DNA of 64,000 nt from Virgisporangium aurantiacum (GTDB lineage: Bacteria > Actinomycetota > Actinomycetes > Mycobacteriales > Micromonosporaceae): the NCBI RefSeq assembly GCF_016863635.1, contig NZ_BOPG01000076.1:1-64000 (forward strand), in the 5' to 3' direction. Made by a program: the position numbers and the translations under genes. Positions 36,825 to 44,764 of this stretch are shown piece after piece. How positions within the stretch are numbered: position 1 is the first letter of the stretch; every line of letters begins with the position of its first letter. Under the pieces are notes generated by a model. That model saw only the letters and a list, made by a program, of their open reading frames with translations, was not told the DNA's origin and made no database searches.

Positions 36825-37937
36825 TCAGGAGGGCCCGGTCAGGCCGAGGTCGCGGTAGACCGAGCGTACGACCCGCCGCTTGCGGGTCCGGTCCGCCGTG
36901 CGGGGCACCATGCCGTTGCAGACGAGCACGACCGCGACGCCGGTGTCGAGGTCGGCGAAGACCAGCGACGACCGCACCCCGGTGTGTCCGATCACCGCCG
37001 TGCCGGCCGGGAGACCGAACGGCAGCGGGTCGACACAGCAGCCGAGCCCCCAGCGGATGTCGACGCCCCGGTACACCGGATCCGCGAGGCCCGACCGGTG
37101 GGTCTCGGCGAGCCGGCTCCGCCACTCCGCCGGCACGAGGTCCGGCCGGCGCCAGCCGGCCAGGCACTCGATCACGCGGCCCAGCTCCGCCGCCGGGCCG
37201 CGCGCGCCGATGCCCGGCCACCGCTGGCCGGTCCACCGGGCGTCGTCCAGGTCCACCGGCTCCGGGATCCCGTCGGGTTCGACCGCCCACAGTTGAGCCG
37301 TGTCCGGCCCGGGCGCGGCGGGCCGTCCCAGCATGGTGTGGGGCATACCGAGGGCGTCGGTGACCCGCTTCGCGATCACCTCTTCGTAGGGCGCTCCGCC
37401 GAGCCGCTGGACGATCTCGCCCAGCAGCAGCCAGTTGGCCATCGTCGTGTACGCGATCCCGGTGCCGGGTGGACCGAGCACCGGCTCGGCGCAGATCGCG
37501 TCGAGCGCCTCCTCCCAGCGTGCCCGCAGCAGGCCGCCTTCCGAACCGTGGACGAAGGTGTCGTCCGCCCACCGCATTCCGATGCCCGCGTAGGGCACCG
37601 TGTGGGTCAGGAGGTGGACGATCGTCGCGGTCTCCTTGCCGCCGCCGGCGAACGCGGGCACCAGTTCCGCCACCGGTGTGTCCGCGTCGAGCCCGGCCTC
37701 GGTCAGCAGCTGGAACAGTGCGGGCAGCAGGAGCGGCTTGCCCGAACACACCCACATGACCGCGGTGGTGCCCGTCATCGCCGACCGCACGGTCCGGTTC
37801 CCGACGGCGACACTCAACACCGGCTCGCCGTACCGCGACACGTACAACTGCGCGCCGGTGCGGTCACCGACGATGTCCACATTGGACAGTGCGCGGATCG
37901 TGGCCCCCGGATCGTCGTTGGTTCCCACCCGCAGCAC
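36825..37937 (-). CDS. Beta-lactamase-fold hydrolase with Cys in place of the catalytic Ser
   Basis: 370 residues from GTG 37937 (GTG 37928 is possible). The class C/serine-hydrolase fold is seen in VWCSGK-type block MWVCSGKPLLLPALF, where CSGK (64-67) takes the place of S-x-x-K; then LLTHTVPYAGIG, AYTTMANWLLLGEIVQRLGG in place of the YxN region, and GHTGVRSSLVFADLD as the K/H-T-G box. In thiotemplate clusters such proteins act as peptide cyclases, acyltransferases or esterases. The gene is convergent with the FAD oxidase (3 bases apart) and divergent from the ABC exporter. Confidence 0.83.
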   Translation of the reverse strand: MLRVGTNDDPGATIRALSNVDIVGDRTGAQLYVSRYGEPVLSVAVGNRTVRSAMTGTTAVMWVCSGKPLLLPALFQLLTEAGLDADTPVAELVPAFAGGGKETATIVHLLTHTVPYAGIGMRWADDTFVHGSEGGLLRARWEEALDAICAEPVLGPPGTGIAYTTMANWLLLGEIVQRLGGAPYEEVIAKRVTDALGMPHTMLGRPAAPGPDTAQLWAVEPDGIPEPVDLDDARWTGQRWPGIGARGPAAELGRVIECLAGWRRPDLVPAEWRSRLAETHRSGLADPVYRGVDIRWGLGCCVDPLPFGLPAGTAVIGHTGVRSSLVFADLDTGVAVVLVCNGMVPRTADRTRKRRVVRSVYRDLGLTGPS

Positions 37938-37992
37938 GATAGGTGCCCGCCGCGGGCGGTGGGTGGTGTCTTTTGCACGCGCAACCCGCCGC

Positions 37993-38021
37993 TTGCCCGG
38001 TGGGCGGCCCGTTCCTACCAT
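37993..38021 (+). promoter_or_regulatory. Candidate promoter of the ABC exporter operon
   Basis: TTGCCC at 37993-37998, a 17-base spacer and TACCAT at 38016-38021 fit the actinomycete sigma-70-type pattern TTGACN-N17-TANNNT. It lies in the divergent region between the beta-lactamase-fold gene and the exporter, about 75 bases before the exporter start. Confidence 0.45.
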
Positions 38022-38096
38022 CGCGAACACAACGACGACGCGCGCGACGAGATGAGGCGATGACGTATCGGTCCGGCTGTCGAGGTCGACGAGCTG

Positions 38097-39053
38097 GTGC
38101 GCACCTTCCGCTACCGCGGGCGTGCCGACAGGCCGAGGGGCGAGGCGGCGCGCGGTCCGCGCGACCGGGAGGTGACCGCGCTGAACGGCGTTAGTCTCCA
38201 CGTCGACCGGGGAGAGATACACGGCCTGCTCGGTCCGAACGGTGCCGGAAAGACCACCCTCGTCAAGGTGCTGTCCACCGTCCTGCTGCCGACCTCCGGC
38301 CGGGCCCGGGTGTTCGGGCACGACGTGGTGGCGGCGACCGCCGCGGTACGGGCCCGCATCGGCATCGTCTTCGGCGGCGAACGCGGGCTCTACGGGCGGT
38401 TGACCGCACGGCAGAACCTCGCCTACTGGGCGGCGCTGTACCGGTTGGGACGGGCCGAGACCCGCCACCGCGTCGACGATTCGCTACGGCTGCTCGGGCT
38501 GTCCGGTCAGGAGGACACGCCCGTCGACCGGATGTCACGCGGGATGAAGCAACGGCTGCATCTGGCCCGCGGCCTGCTGAGCCGGCCCGATCTGCTGTTC
38601 CTGGACGAGCCGACGGTGGGCATGGACCCGGTCTCGACCCGGGAGTTCCGCGAGATCGTGGCGGGGCTGCGGGCCCGGCGGCTGACGGTGCTGCTGACCA
38701 CACACGACATGGCCGAGGCCGAGGCGCTGTGCGACCGGGTGACGCTGATCGACCGCGGCCGGGTCCTCGGCACGGAGCGCCCGCGCGCGATCGGTCGCTG
38801 GCTCAGCGCCTACGAACGGGTCGAGCTGAAGGCCGGCGCGGAGGTGCTGGGCCGGCTGGGCGGGCTGGCCGGCGTCGGCGAGCTCGAACCGCTGCCGGAC
38901 GGGTGGACCCGCGCGCACACCACGTCCGCGGACGCCGTACTGCCGGTGCTGCGCCTCCTCGTCGCCGAGGGGGTCACCGCCGTCCGCGTGACCCAGCCCG
39001 GCCTTGAGGAGGTCTACCTGCGCCTCATCGGCGACCGCGGGTTGCAGGTATGA
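38097..39053 (+). CDS. ABC transporter ATP-binding protein (DrrA type)
   Basis: 318 residues from GTG 38097. Walker A GLLGPNGAGKTT near residue 48, signature MSRGMKQRLHLARGLL near 150, Walker B LLFLDEPTVGMD and the switch LLTTHDMAEAEALCD. The long C-terminal tail after residue 230 is typical of drug-resistance DrrA proteins. In this frame codons just before the GTG (GTC GAG GTC GAC GAG) still read like a normal N-terminus, so a non-canonical earlier start is possible. With two permease genes, each overlapping the previous stop, it should export the cluster product and give self-resistance. Confidence 0.93.
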   Translation: MRTFRYRGRADRPRGEAARGPRDREVTALNGVSLHVDRGEIHGLLGPNGAGKTTLVKVLSTVLLPTSGRARVFGHDVVAATAAVRARIGIVFGGERGLYGRLTARQNLAYWAALYRLGRAETRHRVDDSLRLLGLSGQEDTPVDRMSRGMKQRLHLARGLLSRPDLLFLDEPTVGMDPVSTREFREIVAGLRARRLTVLLTTHDMAEAEALCDRVTLIDRGRVLGTERPRAIGRWLSAYERVELKAGAEVLGRLGGLAGVGELEPLPDGWTRAHTTSADAVLPVLRLLVAEGVTAVRVTQPGLEEVYLRLIGDRGLQV

Positions 39054-39817
39054 CCGCCTTCGTCGCCGGCGTGCGGCTCCAGCTCGCGCTGTTCCGCCGC
39101 AACCCCGGCCACCTGATGGTCTTCGTGACGGTCCCGTTCTTCGCCGCCATCTTCCTGTCCGGCGCCGACCACGCCGGCCGCCCGGACCTGGTGCCCTACG
39201 CCGTGCTCGGGCCCGCGTTGGTGGCACTGTGGGTGCTGGCCCTGGACCTGGCCGGATCCGTCATCGACGGTGACCGCGCGCACGGCACCTTCGAACTGCT
39301 CGTGGCCACGCCGAGCGCACCGTCGCACGTGCTGGCCGGACGCGTCTCGACCATCACCGTGCTCGGCCTCGGCACGTTGGCCGAGACGCTGCTGGTCGCC
39401 GCGGTCGGCTTCTCGGCCACGCTGCCGGTGTTCCACCCCGGCGCGCTGGCGGCGACGCTCGTCGCCACGGCGCTGGCGATGACCGGCACCTCCACCGCCA
39501 TGGCCGCCCTGTTCGTCGCGGCGCGGTCCGCCGGCCGGTTCGCCAACGCGCTCGGCTACCCGTTCTACATCCTCGGCGGCCTGGTCGCTCCGGTGAGCCT
39601 GCTGCCCTGGTGGGTGCAGCCGTTCAGCCGGCTGACGTTCCTCTACTGGAGCGCGGAGCTGCTGCGCGACACCACCCGCCCGGCACCGGTCACCGACCTC
39701 GCCTGGCGCCTCGCGGCGGTGTGCTGCCTCGGCGGCGTCGCCTATCTGGTCGGCGTCCGGCTGACCGGGCGGGTCGTCGACGGTCTGCGGACCAAGGGCA
39801 CCGTGGGCCTGTCGTGA
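39050..39817 (+). CDS. ABC-2 type permease, first subunit
   Basis: 255 residues with six membrane segments (HLMVFVTVPFFAAIFLSGA, VLGPALVALWVLALDLAGSV, TITVLGLGTLAETLLVAAVG and so on) and the ABC-2 block DRAHGTFELLVATPSAPSHV in the first cytosolic loop. Starts with ATG overlapping the ATPase stop (ATGA). It forms the membrane channel together with the next subunit. Confidence 0.9.
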   Translation: MTAFVAGVRLQLALFRRNPGHLMVFVTVPFFAAIFLSGADHAGRPDLVPYAVLGPALVALWVLALDLAGSVIDGDRAHGTFELLVATPSAPSHVLAGRVSTITVLGLGTLAETLLVAAVGFSATLPVFHPGALAATLVATALAMTGTSTAMAALFVAARSAGRFANALGYPFYILGGLVAPVSLLPWWVQPFSRLTFLYWSAELLRDTTRPAPVTDLAWRLAAVCCLGGVAYLVGVRLTGRVVDGLRTKGTVGLS

Positions 39818-40617
39818 CCGCGTGGGGCCACACCTGGACCGCGTTCGCGGCCGCGACCCGGATCGGGTTCGCCGAACTCGCGGCGATCTACACCTGGCGC
39901 ACGTGGCTGCTCGGCTGGTTCGTGCGGCTGGTGACCCAGGCCGTGTTCTTCGCGCTCTTCGGGCTGCTCCTCGGCGGCGCGGCCCTGGTGCACTACCGGG
40001 CCGTCGGCAACACCGTCGTGCTGGTGTGCGTCGAGACGTCCGTCGTCGTCCTCGGTACCGTTCGCGAGCGCAACGCCGGCACGCTGGCTCTGCAGCTCGT
40101 GGCGCCCACCCCGTACGTGCTCACCTTCCTGGCGCGTGGGGTCTACACGCTGCTGGTGGGCGTCGCGAGCAGCACGGCGGCGTTCGCCATCGTGCTGGCG
40201 TGCTTCCGCGTCCCGGTCGCGATGCCGGCGGCGCTGCTGGCTCCGCTGTTCATCGCCGTCGTCGGGCTGTCGGGGTACTGCTTCGCGCTGTTCGTCGGCG
40301 TCGTGGTCATGCACTCCCCCGCCGTGCAGTGGCTCGCGCTGAACCTGACCTACCTGACCGTGATGACGGTGTGCGGCGTGAACGTGCCCGTGGACTACTG
40401 GCCGGACGCCCTGCGGGCGGTCGCACAGGTGCTTCCGCTGACCCACGGCCTCGCCGCGGTCCGCGGACTGCTCGGCGGCGGGCCGCTCGCCGGCGCGCTA
40501 CCCGGGCTGTGCCTGGAGCTTCTTGTCGGGGTGCTGTGGTTGACCGCGGCCGTCCTCCTGCTCCGCGTGGCGGTACACCGCGGCCGGCACACCGGATCAG
40601 TGGAGCTGTCCGGGTGA
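39814..40617 (+). CDS. ABC-2 type permease, second subunit
   Basis: 267 residues from GTG 39814 (GTGA overlap). The block ERNAGTLALQLVAPTPYVLT matches the corresponding loop of the first permease, and about six membrane helices follow. The gene's last 21 bases overlap the 3' end of the convergent guanylate-kinase-like gene, so the two operons of the cluster meet here. Confidence 0.9.
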   Translation: MTAWGHTWTAFAAATRIGFAELAAIYTWRTWLLGWFVRLVTQAVFFALFGLLLGGAALVHYRAVGNTVVLVCVETSVVVLGTVRERNAGTLALQLVAPTPYVLTFLARGVYTLLVGVASSTAAFAIVLACFRVPVAMPAALLAPLFIAVVGLSGYCFALFVGVVVMHSPAVQWLALNLTYLTVMTVCGVNVPVDYWPDALRAVAQVLPLTHGLAAVRGLLGGGPLAGALPGLCLELLVGVLWLTAAVLLLRVAVHRGRHTGSVELSG

Positions 40618-41181
40618 CGAGCCGGCGTCGGCCAGGTCGAAGAGCCGCCTGACCCGCCGCACGGCGTCGGACAGTGGACCGTCGTTGCGGACGACGGTCA
40701 GCGGCGGACCGGCGAACGCCCGGTCGGCGACCCGCTGCCGGCGGTCCTGCGCCCGCGCCGCCCGGCCGGCGGCCCGCAGCCGGCCGTCGAGCAGGTCGTC
40801 GCGCGCGTCCAGGAACGCACCGCGCCACCGGACCGGCCTGGCCCCCGCGACCAGCGCGGCCGCCGCGTCGGGCGACACGGTGAGCAGGGGCCGGCGGCCC
40901 GCCCTCAGCTCGGCGTCGATGGAGTCGGCGACGATGCCGTACCGGGCAGCGCCGTAGGTGCCGACCAGAATCAGCCGCCCGTCGGCCGCCAGCGCGTCGA
41001 ACTCGTGCTCGGCGAGGTGGAAGTAGGTGTCGCGGCGGTCGTCGGGGCGCGGCGGCCGGGTGGTGACCGACGGCACCCGGCCGATCGATCCGCTGCCCCT
41101 GGTCAGCATCTGGGCCACCGTGGTCTTCCCCGATCCCCGGGTTCCGGTGATCACATAGCCGACCGTCCGGTCGTCGTCCAC
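40597..41181 (-). CDS. Guanylate-kinase-like nucleotide kinase
   Basis: 194 residues from GTG 41181 (GTG 41196 possible). P-loop ITGTRGSGKTTVAQMLTRG near residue 15, then the guanylate-kinase blocks VPSVTTRPPRPDDRRDTYFH and LAADGRLILVGTYGAARYGI, which form the GMP site in true Gmk. The protein is the last gene of the long minus-strand operon. Gmk is essential housekeeping, so a divergent second copy in a biosynthetic operon with a dCTP deaminase and another kinase suggests work on a nucleotide intermediate or detoxification of one. Confidence 0.78.
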   Translation of the reverse strand: MDDDRTVGYVITGTRGSGKTTVAQMLTRGSGSIGRVPSVTTRPPRPDDRRDTYFHLAEHEFDALAADGRLILVGTYGAARYGIVADSIDAELRAGRRPLLTVSPDAAAALVAGARPVRWRGAFLDARDDLLDGRLRAAGRAARAQDRRQRVADRAFAGPPLTVVRNDGPLSDAVRRVRRLFDLADAGSSPGQLH

Positions 41182-41231
41182 GCCGTTGCTCCACACCGTT
41201 GGGCTCCGTCCACCGTGGTCCACCGTGCGCG

Positions 41232-42227
41232 CTACGGCCGCGTCGGCGGGCTCTTCGTCTTCGCCGGATCCCGCTCGACCACCGGGTCCAGCACCGCGTC
41301 GATCGCCGTGACGACCGCGGGATCCAGCACCACTCCCGCCGCCTTGACGTTCTCCGCCAGCTGCTCGGGCCGGCTGGCGCCGACGATCGCCGTCGCGACA
41401 CTCGGGTTCCGCAGCACCCAGGCGAGGGCCAGCTGCGCCATGGTCAGCCCGGCGCCCTCCGCGATCGGTCGCAGTTCCTGTACGCGGCGGAGCAGGTCCT
41501 CCCCCAGATACCGGGCGATCATCGCGGCGCCGAACCCGTCGTCGGTCCGGCTGCCGGCCGGCGGCGCCTCCCCCGGCCGGTACTTGCCGGTCAACACCCC
41601 CTGGGCCATCGGTGACCAGGCGATCTGGCCGATGCCCAGCTCGTCGCAGGCGGGCACGATCTCCGCCTCGATGACGCGCCAGAGCATCGAGTACTGCACC
41701 TGGTTGGACACCAACGGGATCCGCAGCTCCCGGGCCAGCGGGTGGGCGGCCCGCACCTCCGACGCCCGCCATTCGGAGACACCGATGTAGCGGGCCTTGC
41801 CGGCGCGCACGACGTCGGCGAACGCTTCCATCGTCTCCGCCAGCGGCGTGGTGTGGTCGTACCGGTGGGCCTGGTACAGGTCGACGTGGTCGGTGCCCAG
41901 CCGGCGCAGCGACCCGTCGATCGCCGCCATGATGTGCTTGCGCGACAGGCCCCGCTCGTTCCGGCCCGGGCCGGTGGGCTTGTAGACCTTCGTGAGAATC
42001 TCCACAGTGGACCGTCGATGGCGCCTGAGCGCCCGGCCCAGCAAGGTCTCGGCGCGCCCGTCCGCGTAGCTGTCCGCGGTGTCGAAGGTGGTGATGCCGA
42101 GGTCGACCGCGGCGTCCACGCACGCGACCGCCCGGTCCGTGTCCAGCTGGGAGCCGTGTGTGATCCAGTTTCCGTACGCCAAAGCGCTGACGCGCAGGCC
42201 GGAGCGGCCGAGAGCGCTGTACTCCAT
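41232..42227 (-). CDS. Aldo/keto reductase
   Basis: 331 residues from ATG 42227. TIM-barrel AKR of the shaker-beta/YghZ-like group: FDTADSYADGRAETLLGRAL holds the catalytic Asp and Tyr, VEILTKVY the Lys, DLYQAHRYDHTTPLAETMEA the His, and VATAIVGASRPEQLAENVKA the NADPH adenine site. It would reduce a carbonyl or sugar-like intermediate. It lies 11 bases after the dCTP deaminase gene. Confidence 0.9.
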   Translation of the reverse strand: MEYSALGRSGLRVSALAYGNWITHGSQLDTDRAVACVDAAVDLGITTFDTADSYADGRAETLLGRALRRHRRSTVEILTKVYKPTGPGRNERGLSRKHIMAAIDGSLRRLGTDHVDLYQAHRYDHTTPLAETMEAFADVVRAGKARYIGVSEWRASEVRAAHPLARELRIPLVSNQVQYSMLWRVIEAEIVPACDELGIGQIAWSPMAQGVLTGKYRPGEAPPAGSRTDDGFGAAMIARYLGEDLLRRVQELRPIAEGAGLTMAQLALAWVLRNPSVATAIVGASRPEQLAENVKAAGVVLDPAVVTAIDAVLDPVVERDPAKTKSPPTRP

Positions 42228-42238
42228 GGGTGCGTCCC

Positions 42239-42829
42239 CTACCTCGGTGAGCCGCCGCCGGGCCGGACGTCCTGCGCCAGCCGGGACGGCGTCGGTTCGC
42301 TCTGGCCCTGGTACCTGCCGTCGTAGAGGTACGGCGCGCCCGACGTGGTGAACCAGAAGATCTGACCGAACCGCATCCCCGGATACACGCGGGTCCGCTT
42401 GAACGCCACGATCTCCAGCGTGATCACGCCCCGGAAGCCCTGATCGATGAGCCCGGCCGTGATGTGGTTGGTGATGAACTTCCGGCCGATGGAGCTGCGC
42501 CCCGTCACCAGCGACGCGTACACGTCGGAGCCGAACGTCTCCATCGTCGCGCCGAGGTAGCACTCCCCCGGCTCCAGGATGAAACCGTCGTCGGGGATGG
42601 TGATGTCGCGGTACTCGTCCTCCCCGCGGCAGTCGACGACGTCGGAGGTCAGCATCCTCAGGTGCGACGACAGCCGGTAGTTGTACGAGTTCGGGTTCAG
42701 GTGGCTCGACCGATAGGGGTCGATCACGATGCGCTCGGCCATCACCTCCTCGTGAATCTTCTTGCCGGTCAGCCAGCCGAAGGGCGGCCCGCCCACGGCC
42801 GCCGTCGGGTCATCGCACTCGGTGTCCAA
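42239..42829 (-). CDS. dCTP deaminase-like protein
   Basis: 196 residues from TTG 42829, preceded by GGGAG. Key family blocks are present: SSHLNPNSYNYRLSSHL, GATMETFGSD, TGRSSIGRKF (phosphate-binding Ser at 112-113), and GLIDQGFRGVITLEIVAF with the catalytic Glu at 139, followed by YPGMRFGQIFWF. All catalytic residues I can check are retained, so it may deaminate dCTP or a modified cytidine nucleotide. It overlaps the upstream kinase gene by 20 bases. The presence of such an enzyme in a thiotemplate operon is unusual. Confidence 0.88.
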   Translation of the reverse strand: MDTECDDPTAAVGGPPFGWLTGKKIHEEVMAERIVIDPYRSSHLNPNSYNYRLSSHLRMLTSDVVDCRGEDEYRDITIPDDGFILEPGECYLGATMETFGSDVYASLVTGRSSIGRKFITNHITAGLIDQGFRGVITLEIVAFKRTRVYPGMRFGQIFWFTTSGAPYLYDGRYQGQSEPTPSRLAQDVRPGGGSPR

Positions 42830-43373
42830 CGCCGCTCCCGTGCATCGGGACGAGCCCGTCCATCAGCTCGTCGACGGCCGCCAACGTGTGCTCGATGGCG
42901 CCGCTGTTGTCCAGCTCGTGGTCCATCCGGAAGGCCTCGAACCCCCGTTCCACCGGGTGCCGCGGATCGACCGGCGTGTGGTCGGCGCGCCGCCGGCGCG
43001 CGATCGCGTCCGGGGTGGACCGCACCCGCACGAAGACGAAGCCCAGTGCCTCGAACGCGGGGTAGGTGTTGGCCCGGCAGTCGTCGTTGACCACCACCGG
43101 GCTGGTGGCTTCCCGGACCCTGCGCGTGAGGCTCCCCGCCAGCCATCCGGGCCGCTCCCGCTCGACCTTGCCCGCGAGGAACTGCAGCAGCTCGCCGTCC
43201 TGCCCGTCGACGGGCAGCTCCAGGACCTCGTAGAACATCCGCTGGAGCCGGTGCAGCGGCTCGCTCGCCTTCACCAGCTCCGCGCCGTACCGTTCGGCCA
43301 CGTGCCGGGCGACCGTGGTCTTTCCCGAACCGGTCGGGCCGTAGAAGCAGACCCGCACCGCGGCAGCCGTCAT
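42810..43373 (-). CDS. P-loop kinase (nucleoside/nucleotide kinase-like)
   Basis: 187 residues from ATG 43373. P-loop CFYGPTGSGKTTVARHVAER at residues ~8-27, VVVNDDCRANTYPAFEALGF in the region of the second acidic motif, ARRRRADHTPVDPRHPVERG as Arg-rich lid, and FRMDHELDNSGAIEHTLAAV as the C-terminal core helix. The layout is that of dNMP/nucleoside kinases or dephospho-CoA-kinase-like proteins. Substrate uncertain. Its start overlaps the antiporter stop (ATGA), and its end overlaps the dCTP deaminase start. Confidence 0.75.
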   Translation of the reverse strand: MTAAAVRVCFYGPTGSGKTTVARHVAERYGAELVKASEPLHRLQRMFYEVLELPVDGQDGELLQFLAGKVERERPGWLAGSLTRRVREATSPVVVNDDCRANTYPAFEALGFVFVRVRSTPDAIARRRRADHTPVDPRHPVERGFEAFRMDHELDNSGAIEHTLAAVDELMDGLVPMHGSGVGHRVR

Positions 43374-44764
43374 GTGTCCCCTCGTTCCGATCCGCCGGGC
43401 ACCGGCGCCGCCGTCGCCGCTGTCGCCGCCGGAGCCGTCCGCGAACGGTCCAGCCGGAGCACCACGGGCGCGGTGCCCAGCGTGGTCAGCAGCGCGGTGA
43501 GGACGAGTACCGTCAGGCCGAACTCGTTGATCAGCCCGAGCCGGTGTCCGATCAAGGCCACCACCAGTTCGGTGACGCCGCGGCAGTTCATGAGGACGCC
43601 CACCCGGAGGGCGTCGCGGCGGTCGAGCCCCGCCACGCGGGCGCCGAGGCCGGCGCCGGCGAGCTTCGTGCCGACCGCGACGACGAGCGTCACGACGAGC
43701 ACGACGACGTGCGCCGGAGACGTCGCGACCAGGCCGATGTTCGTCGACAGCCCCACCGCCACGAAGAACAGCGGCATCAGCACCGCGATCGCGAAGCCGC
43801 GCAGGTGGTCGTTGAGCCTGCCGGCCAGGCCCGCGTCGCGCGGCATCACCGCGCCGAAGAGGAACGCGCCGACCACCACGTGCAGCCCGGCCAGCTGGCT
43901 GACCGCCGCGAACCCGAGCATGACGGCCACCAGCAGGGGCACCGGTGCGCCGTCCCGCGACGCGCCGGGCCGCCGGACCAGCCTCGCCAGCAACGGGCGC
44001 ACCCCGTAGACGGTGACCAGCACGAACCCGGCGGCCACCACCGCCGCCACCGCGACCTGCCGGAGGGACCCCTCGGCCCCGCTGACGGCCAGGATCACCG
44101 CGAGCCCCAACCACGCGACGCCGTCGCCGGCGGCGGCCGAGGCGAGCGCCAGCGTTCCGGCCCGGGTGTGCTCCAGGCCCAGGTCGACAAGGATCCGCGC
44201 CAGTACCGGCACGGCCGTGACGGACAGCGCCAACCCGATGAAGAACACCGTCGCGGTCGGCGAGGCGGTGCCCGACCACAGGTCGCCGACGACGACCGCC
44301 AGCGCCAGACCGGCGACGAACGGCAGCCCCGCCCCGCCGGCGACGATCGACCCGATCGCGGCCGGTCGGTGGCCGTCGGTGTCGGTGCGCAGCTCGCATC
44401 CCAGCAGGAAGATGAACACGGCGAGGCCGAGCTGGGCGGCCATGCCGATCGCGGTGGCCACGGCCGGAGTGAAGATCCAGTCCTGGGCGCCGGGCCACAC
44501 CTGGCCGAGCACCGACGGTCCCAGCGCGATCCCGCCGAGGACCTCGCCCAGCACCCGCGGCTGACCCATCCGGTCGGCGACGGCGCCGAGGAGCTGGCAC
44601 ACCAGCAGCACGACGGTCACGGCGACGAGGAACCGGGCGACCGGGTCAGCCGTGGGCGTCCACGTGGTCGGCCGGACGACGACCACGACCGCGGCCATCG
44701 CACCGATCGCGGCCGCGACGATCCACCCGTCCCGACGGCCGACCGGCCGCCGGTCACCCGACAC
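43370..44764 (-). CDS. CPA2-type cation/proton antiporter
   Basis: 464 residues from GTG 44764, overlapping the end of the PEP-utilising gene by 11 bases. About twelve membrane segments, with RMGQPRVLGEVLGGIALGPS (first conserved block) and the discontinuous-helix region LALASAAAGDGVAWLGLAVI containing the transport Asp. MPLFFVAVGLSTNIG is another KefB/NapA hallmark. There is no C-terminal RCK domain. In biosynthetic clusters such antiporters are thought to give ion-coupled export or self-protection. Confidence 0.88.
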   Translation of the reverse strand: MSGDRRPVGRRDGWIVAAAIGAMAAVVVVVRPTTWTPTADPVARFLVAVTVVLLVCQLLGAVADRMGQPRVLGEVLGGIALGPSVLGQVWPGAQDWIFTPAVATAIGMAAQLGLAVFIFLLGCELRTDTDGHRPAAIGSIVAGGAGLPFVAGLALAVVVGDLWSGTASPTATVFFIGLALSVTAVPVLARILVDLGLEHTRAGTLALASAAAGDGVAWLGLAVILAVSGAEGSLRQVAVAAVVAAGFVLVTVYGVRPLLARLVRRPGASRDGAPVPLLVAVMLGFAAVSQLAGLHVVVGAFLFGAVMPRDAGLAGRLNDHLRGFAIAVLMPLFFVAVGLSTNIGLVATSPAHVVVLVVTLVVAVGTKLAGAGLGARVAGLDRRDALRVGVLMNCRGVTELVVALIGHRLGLINEFGLTVLVLTALLTTLGTAPVVLRLDRSRTAPAATAATAAPVPGGSERGDT

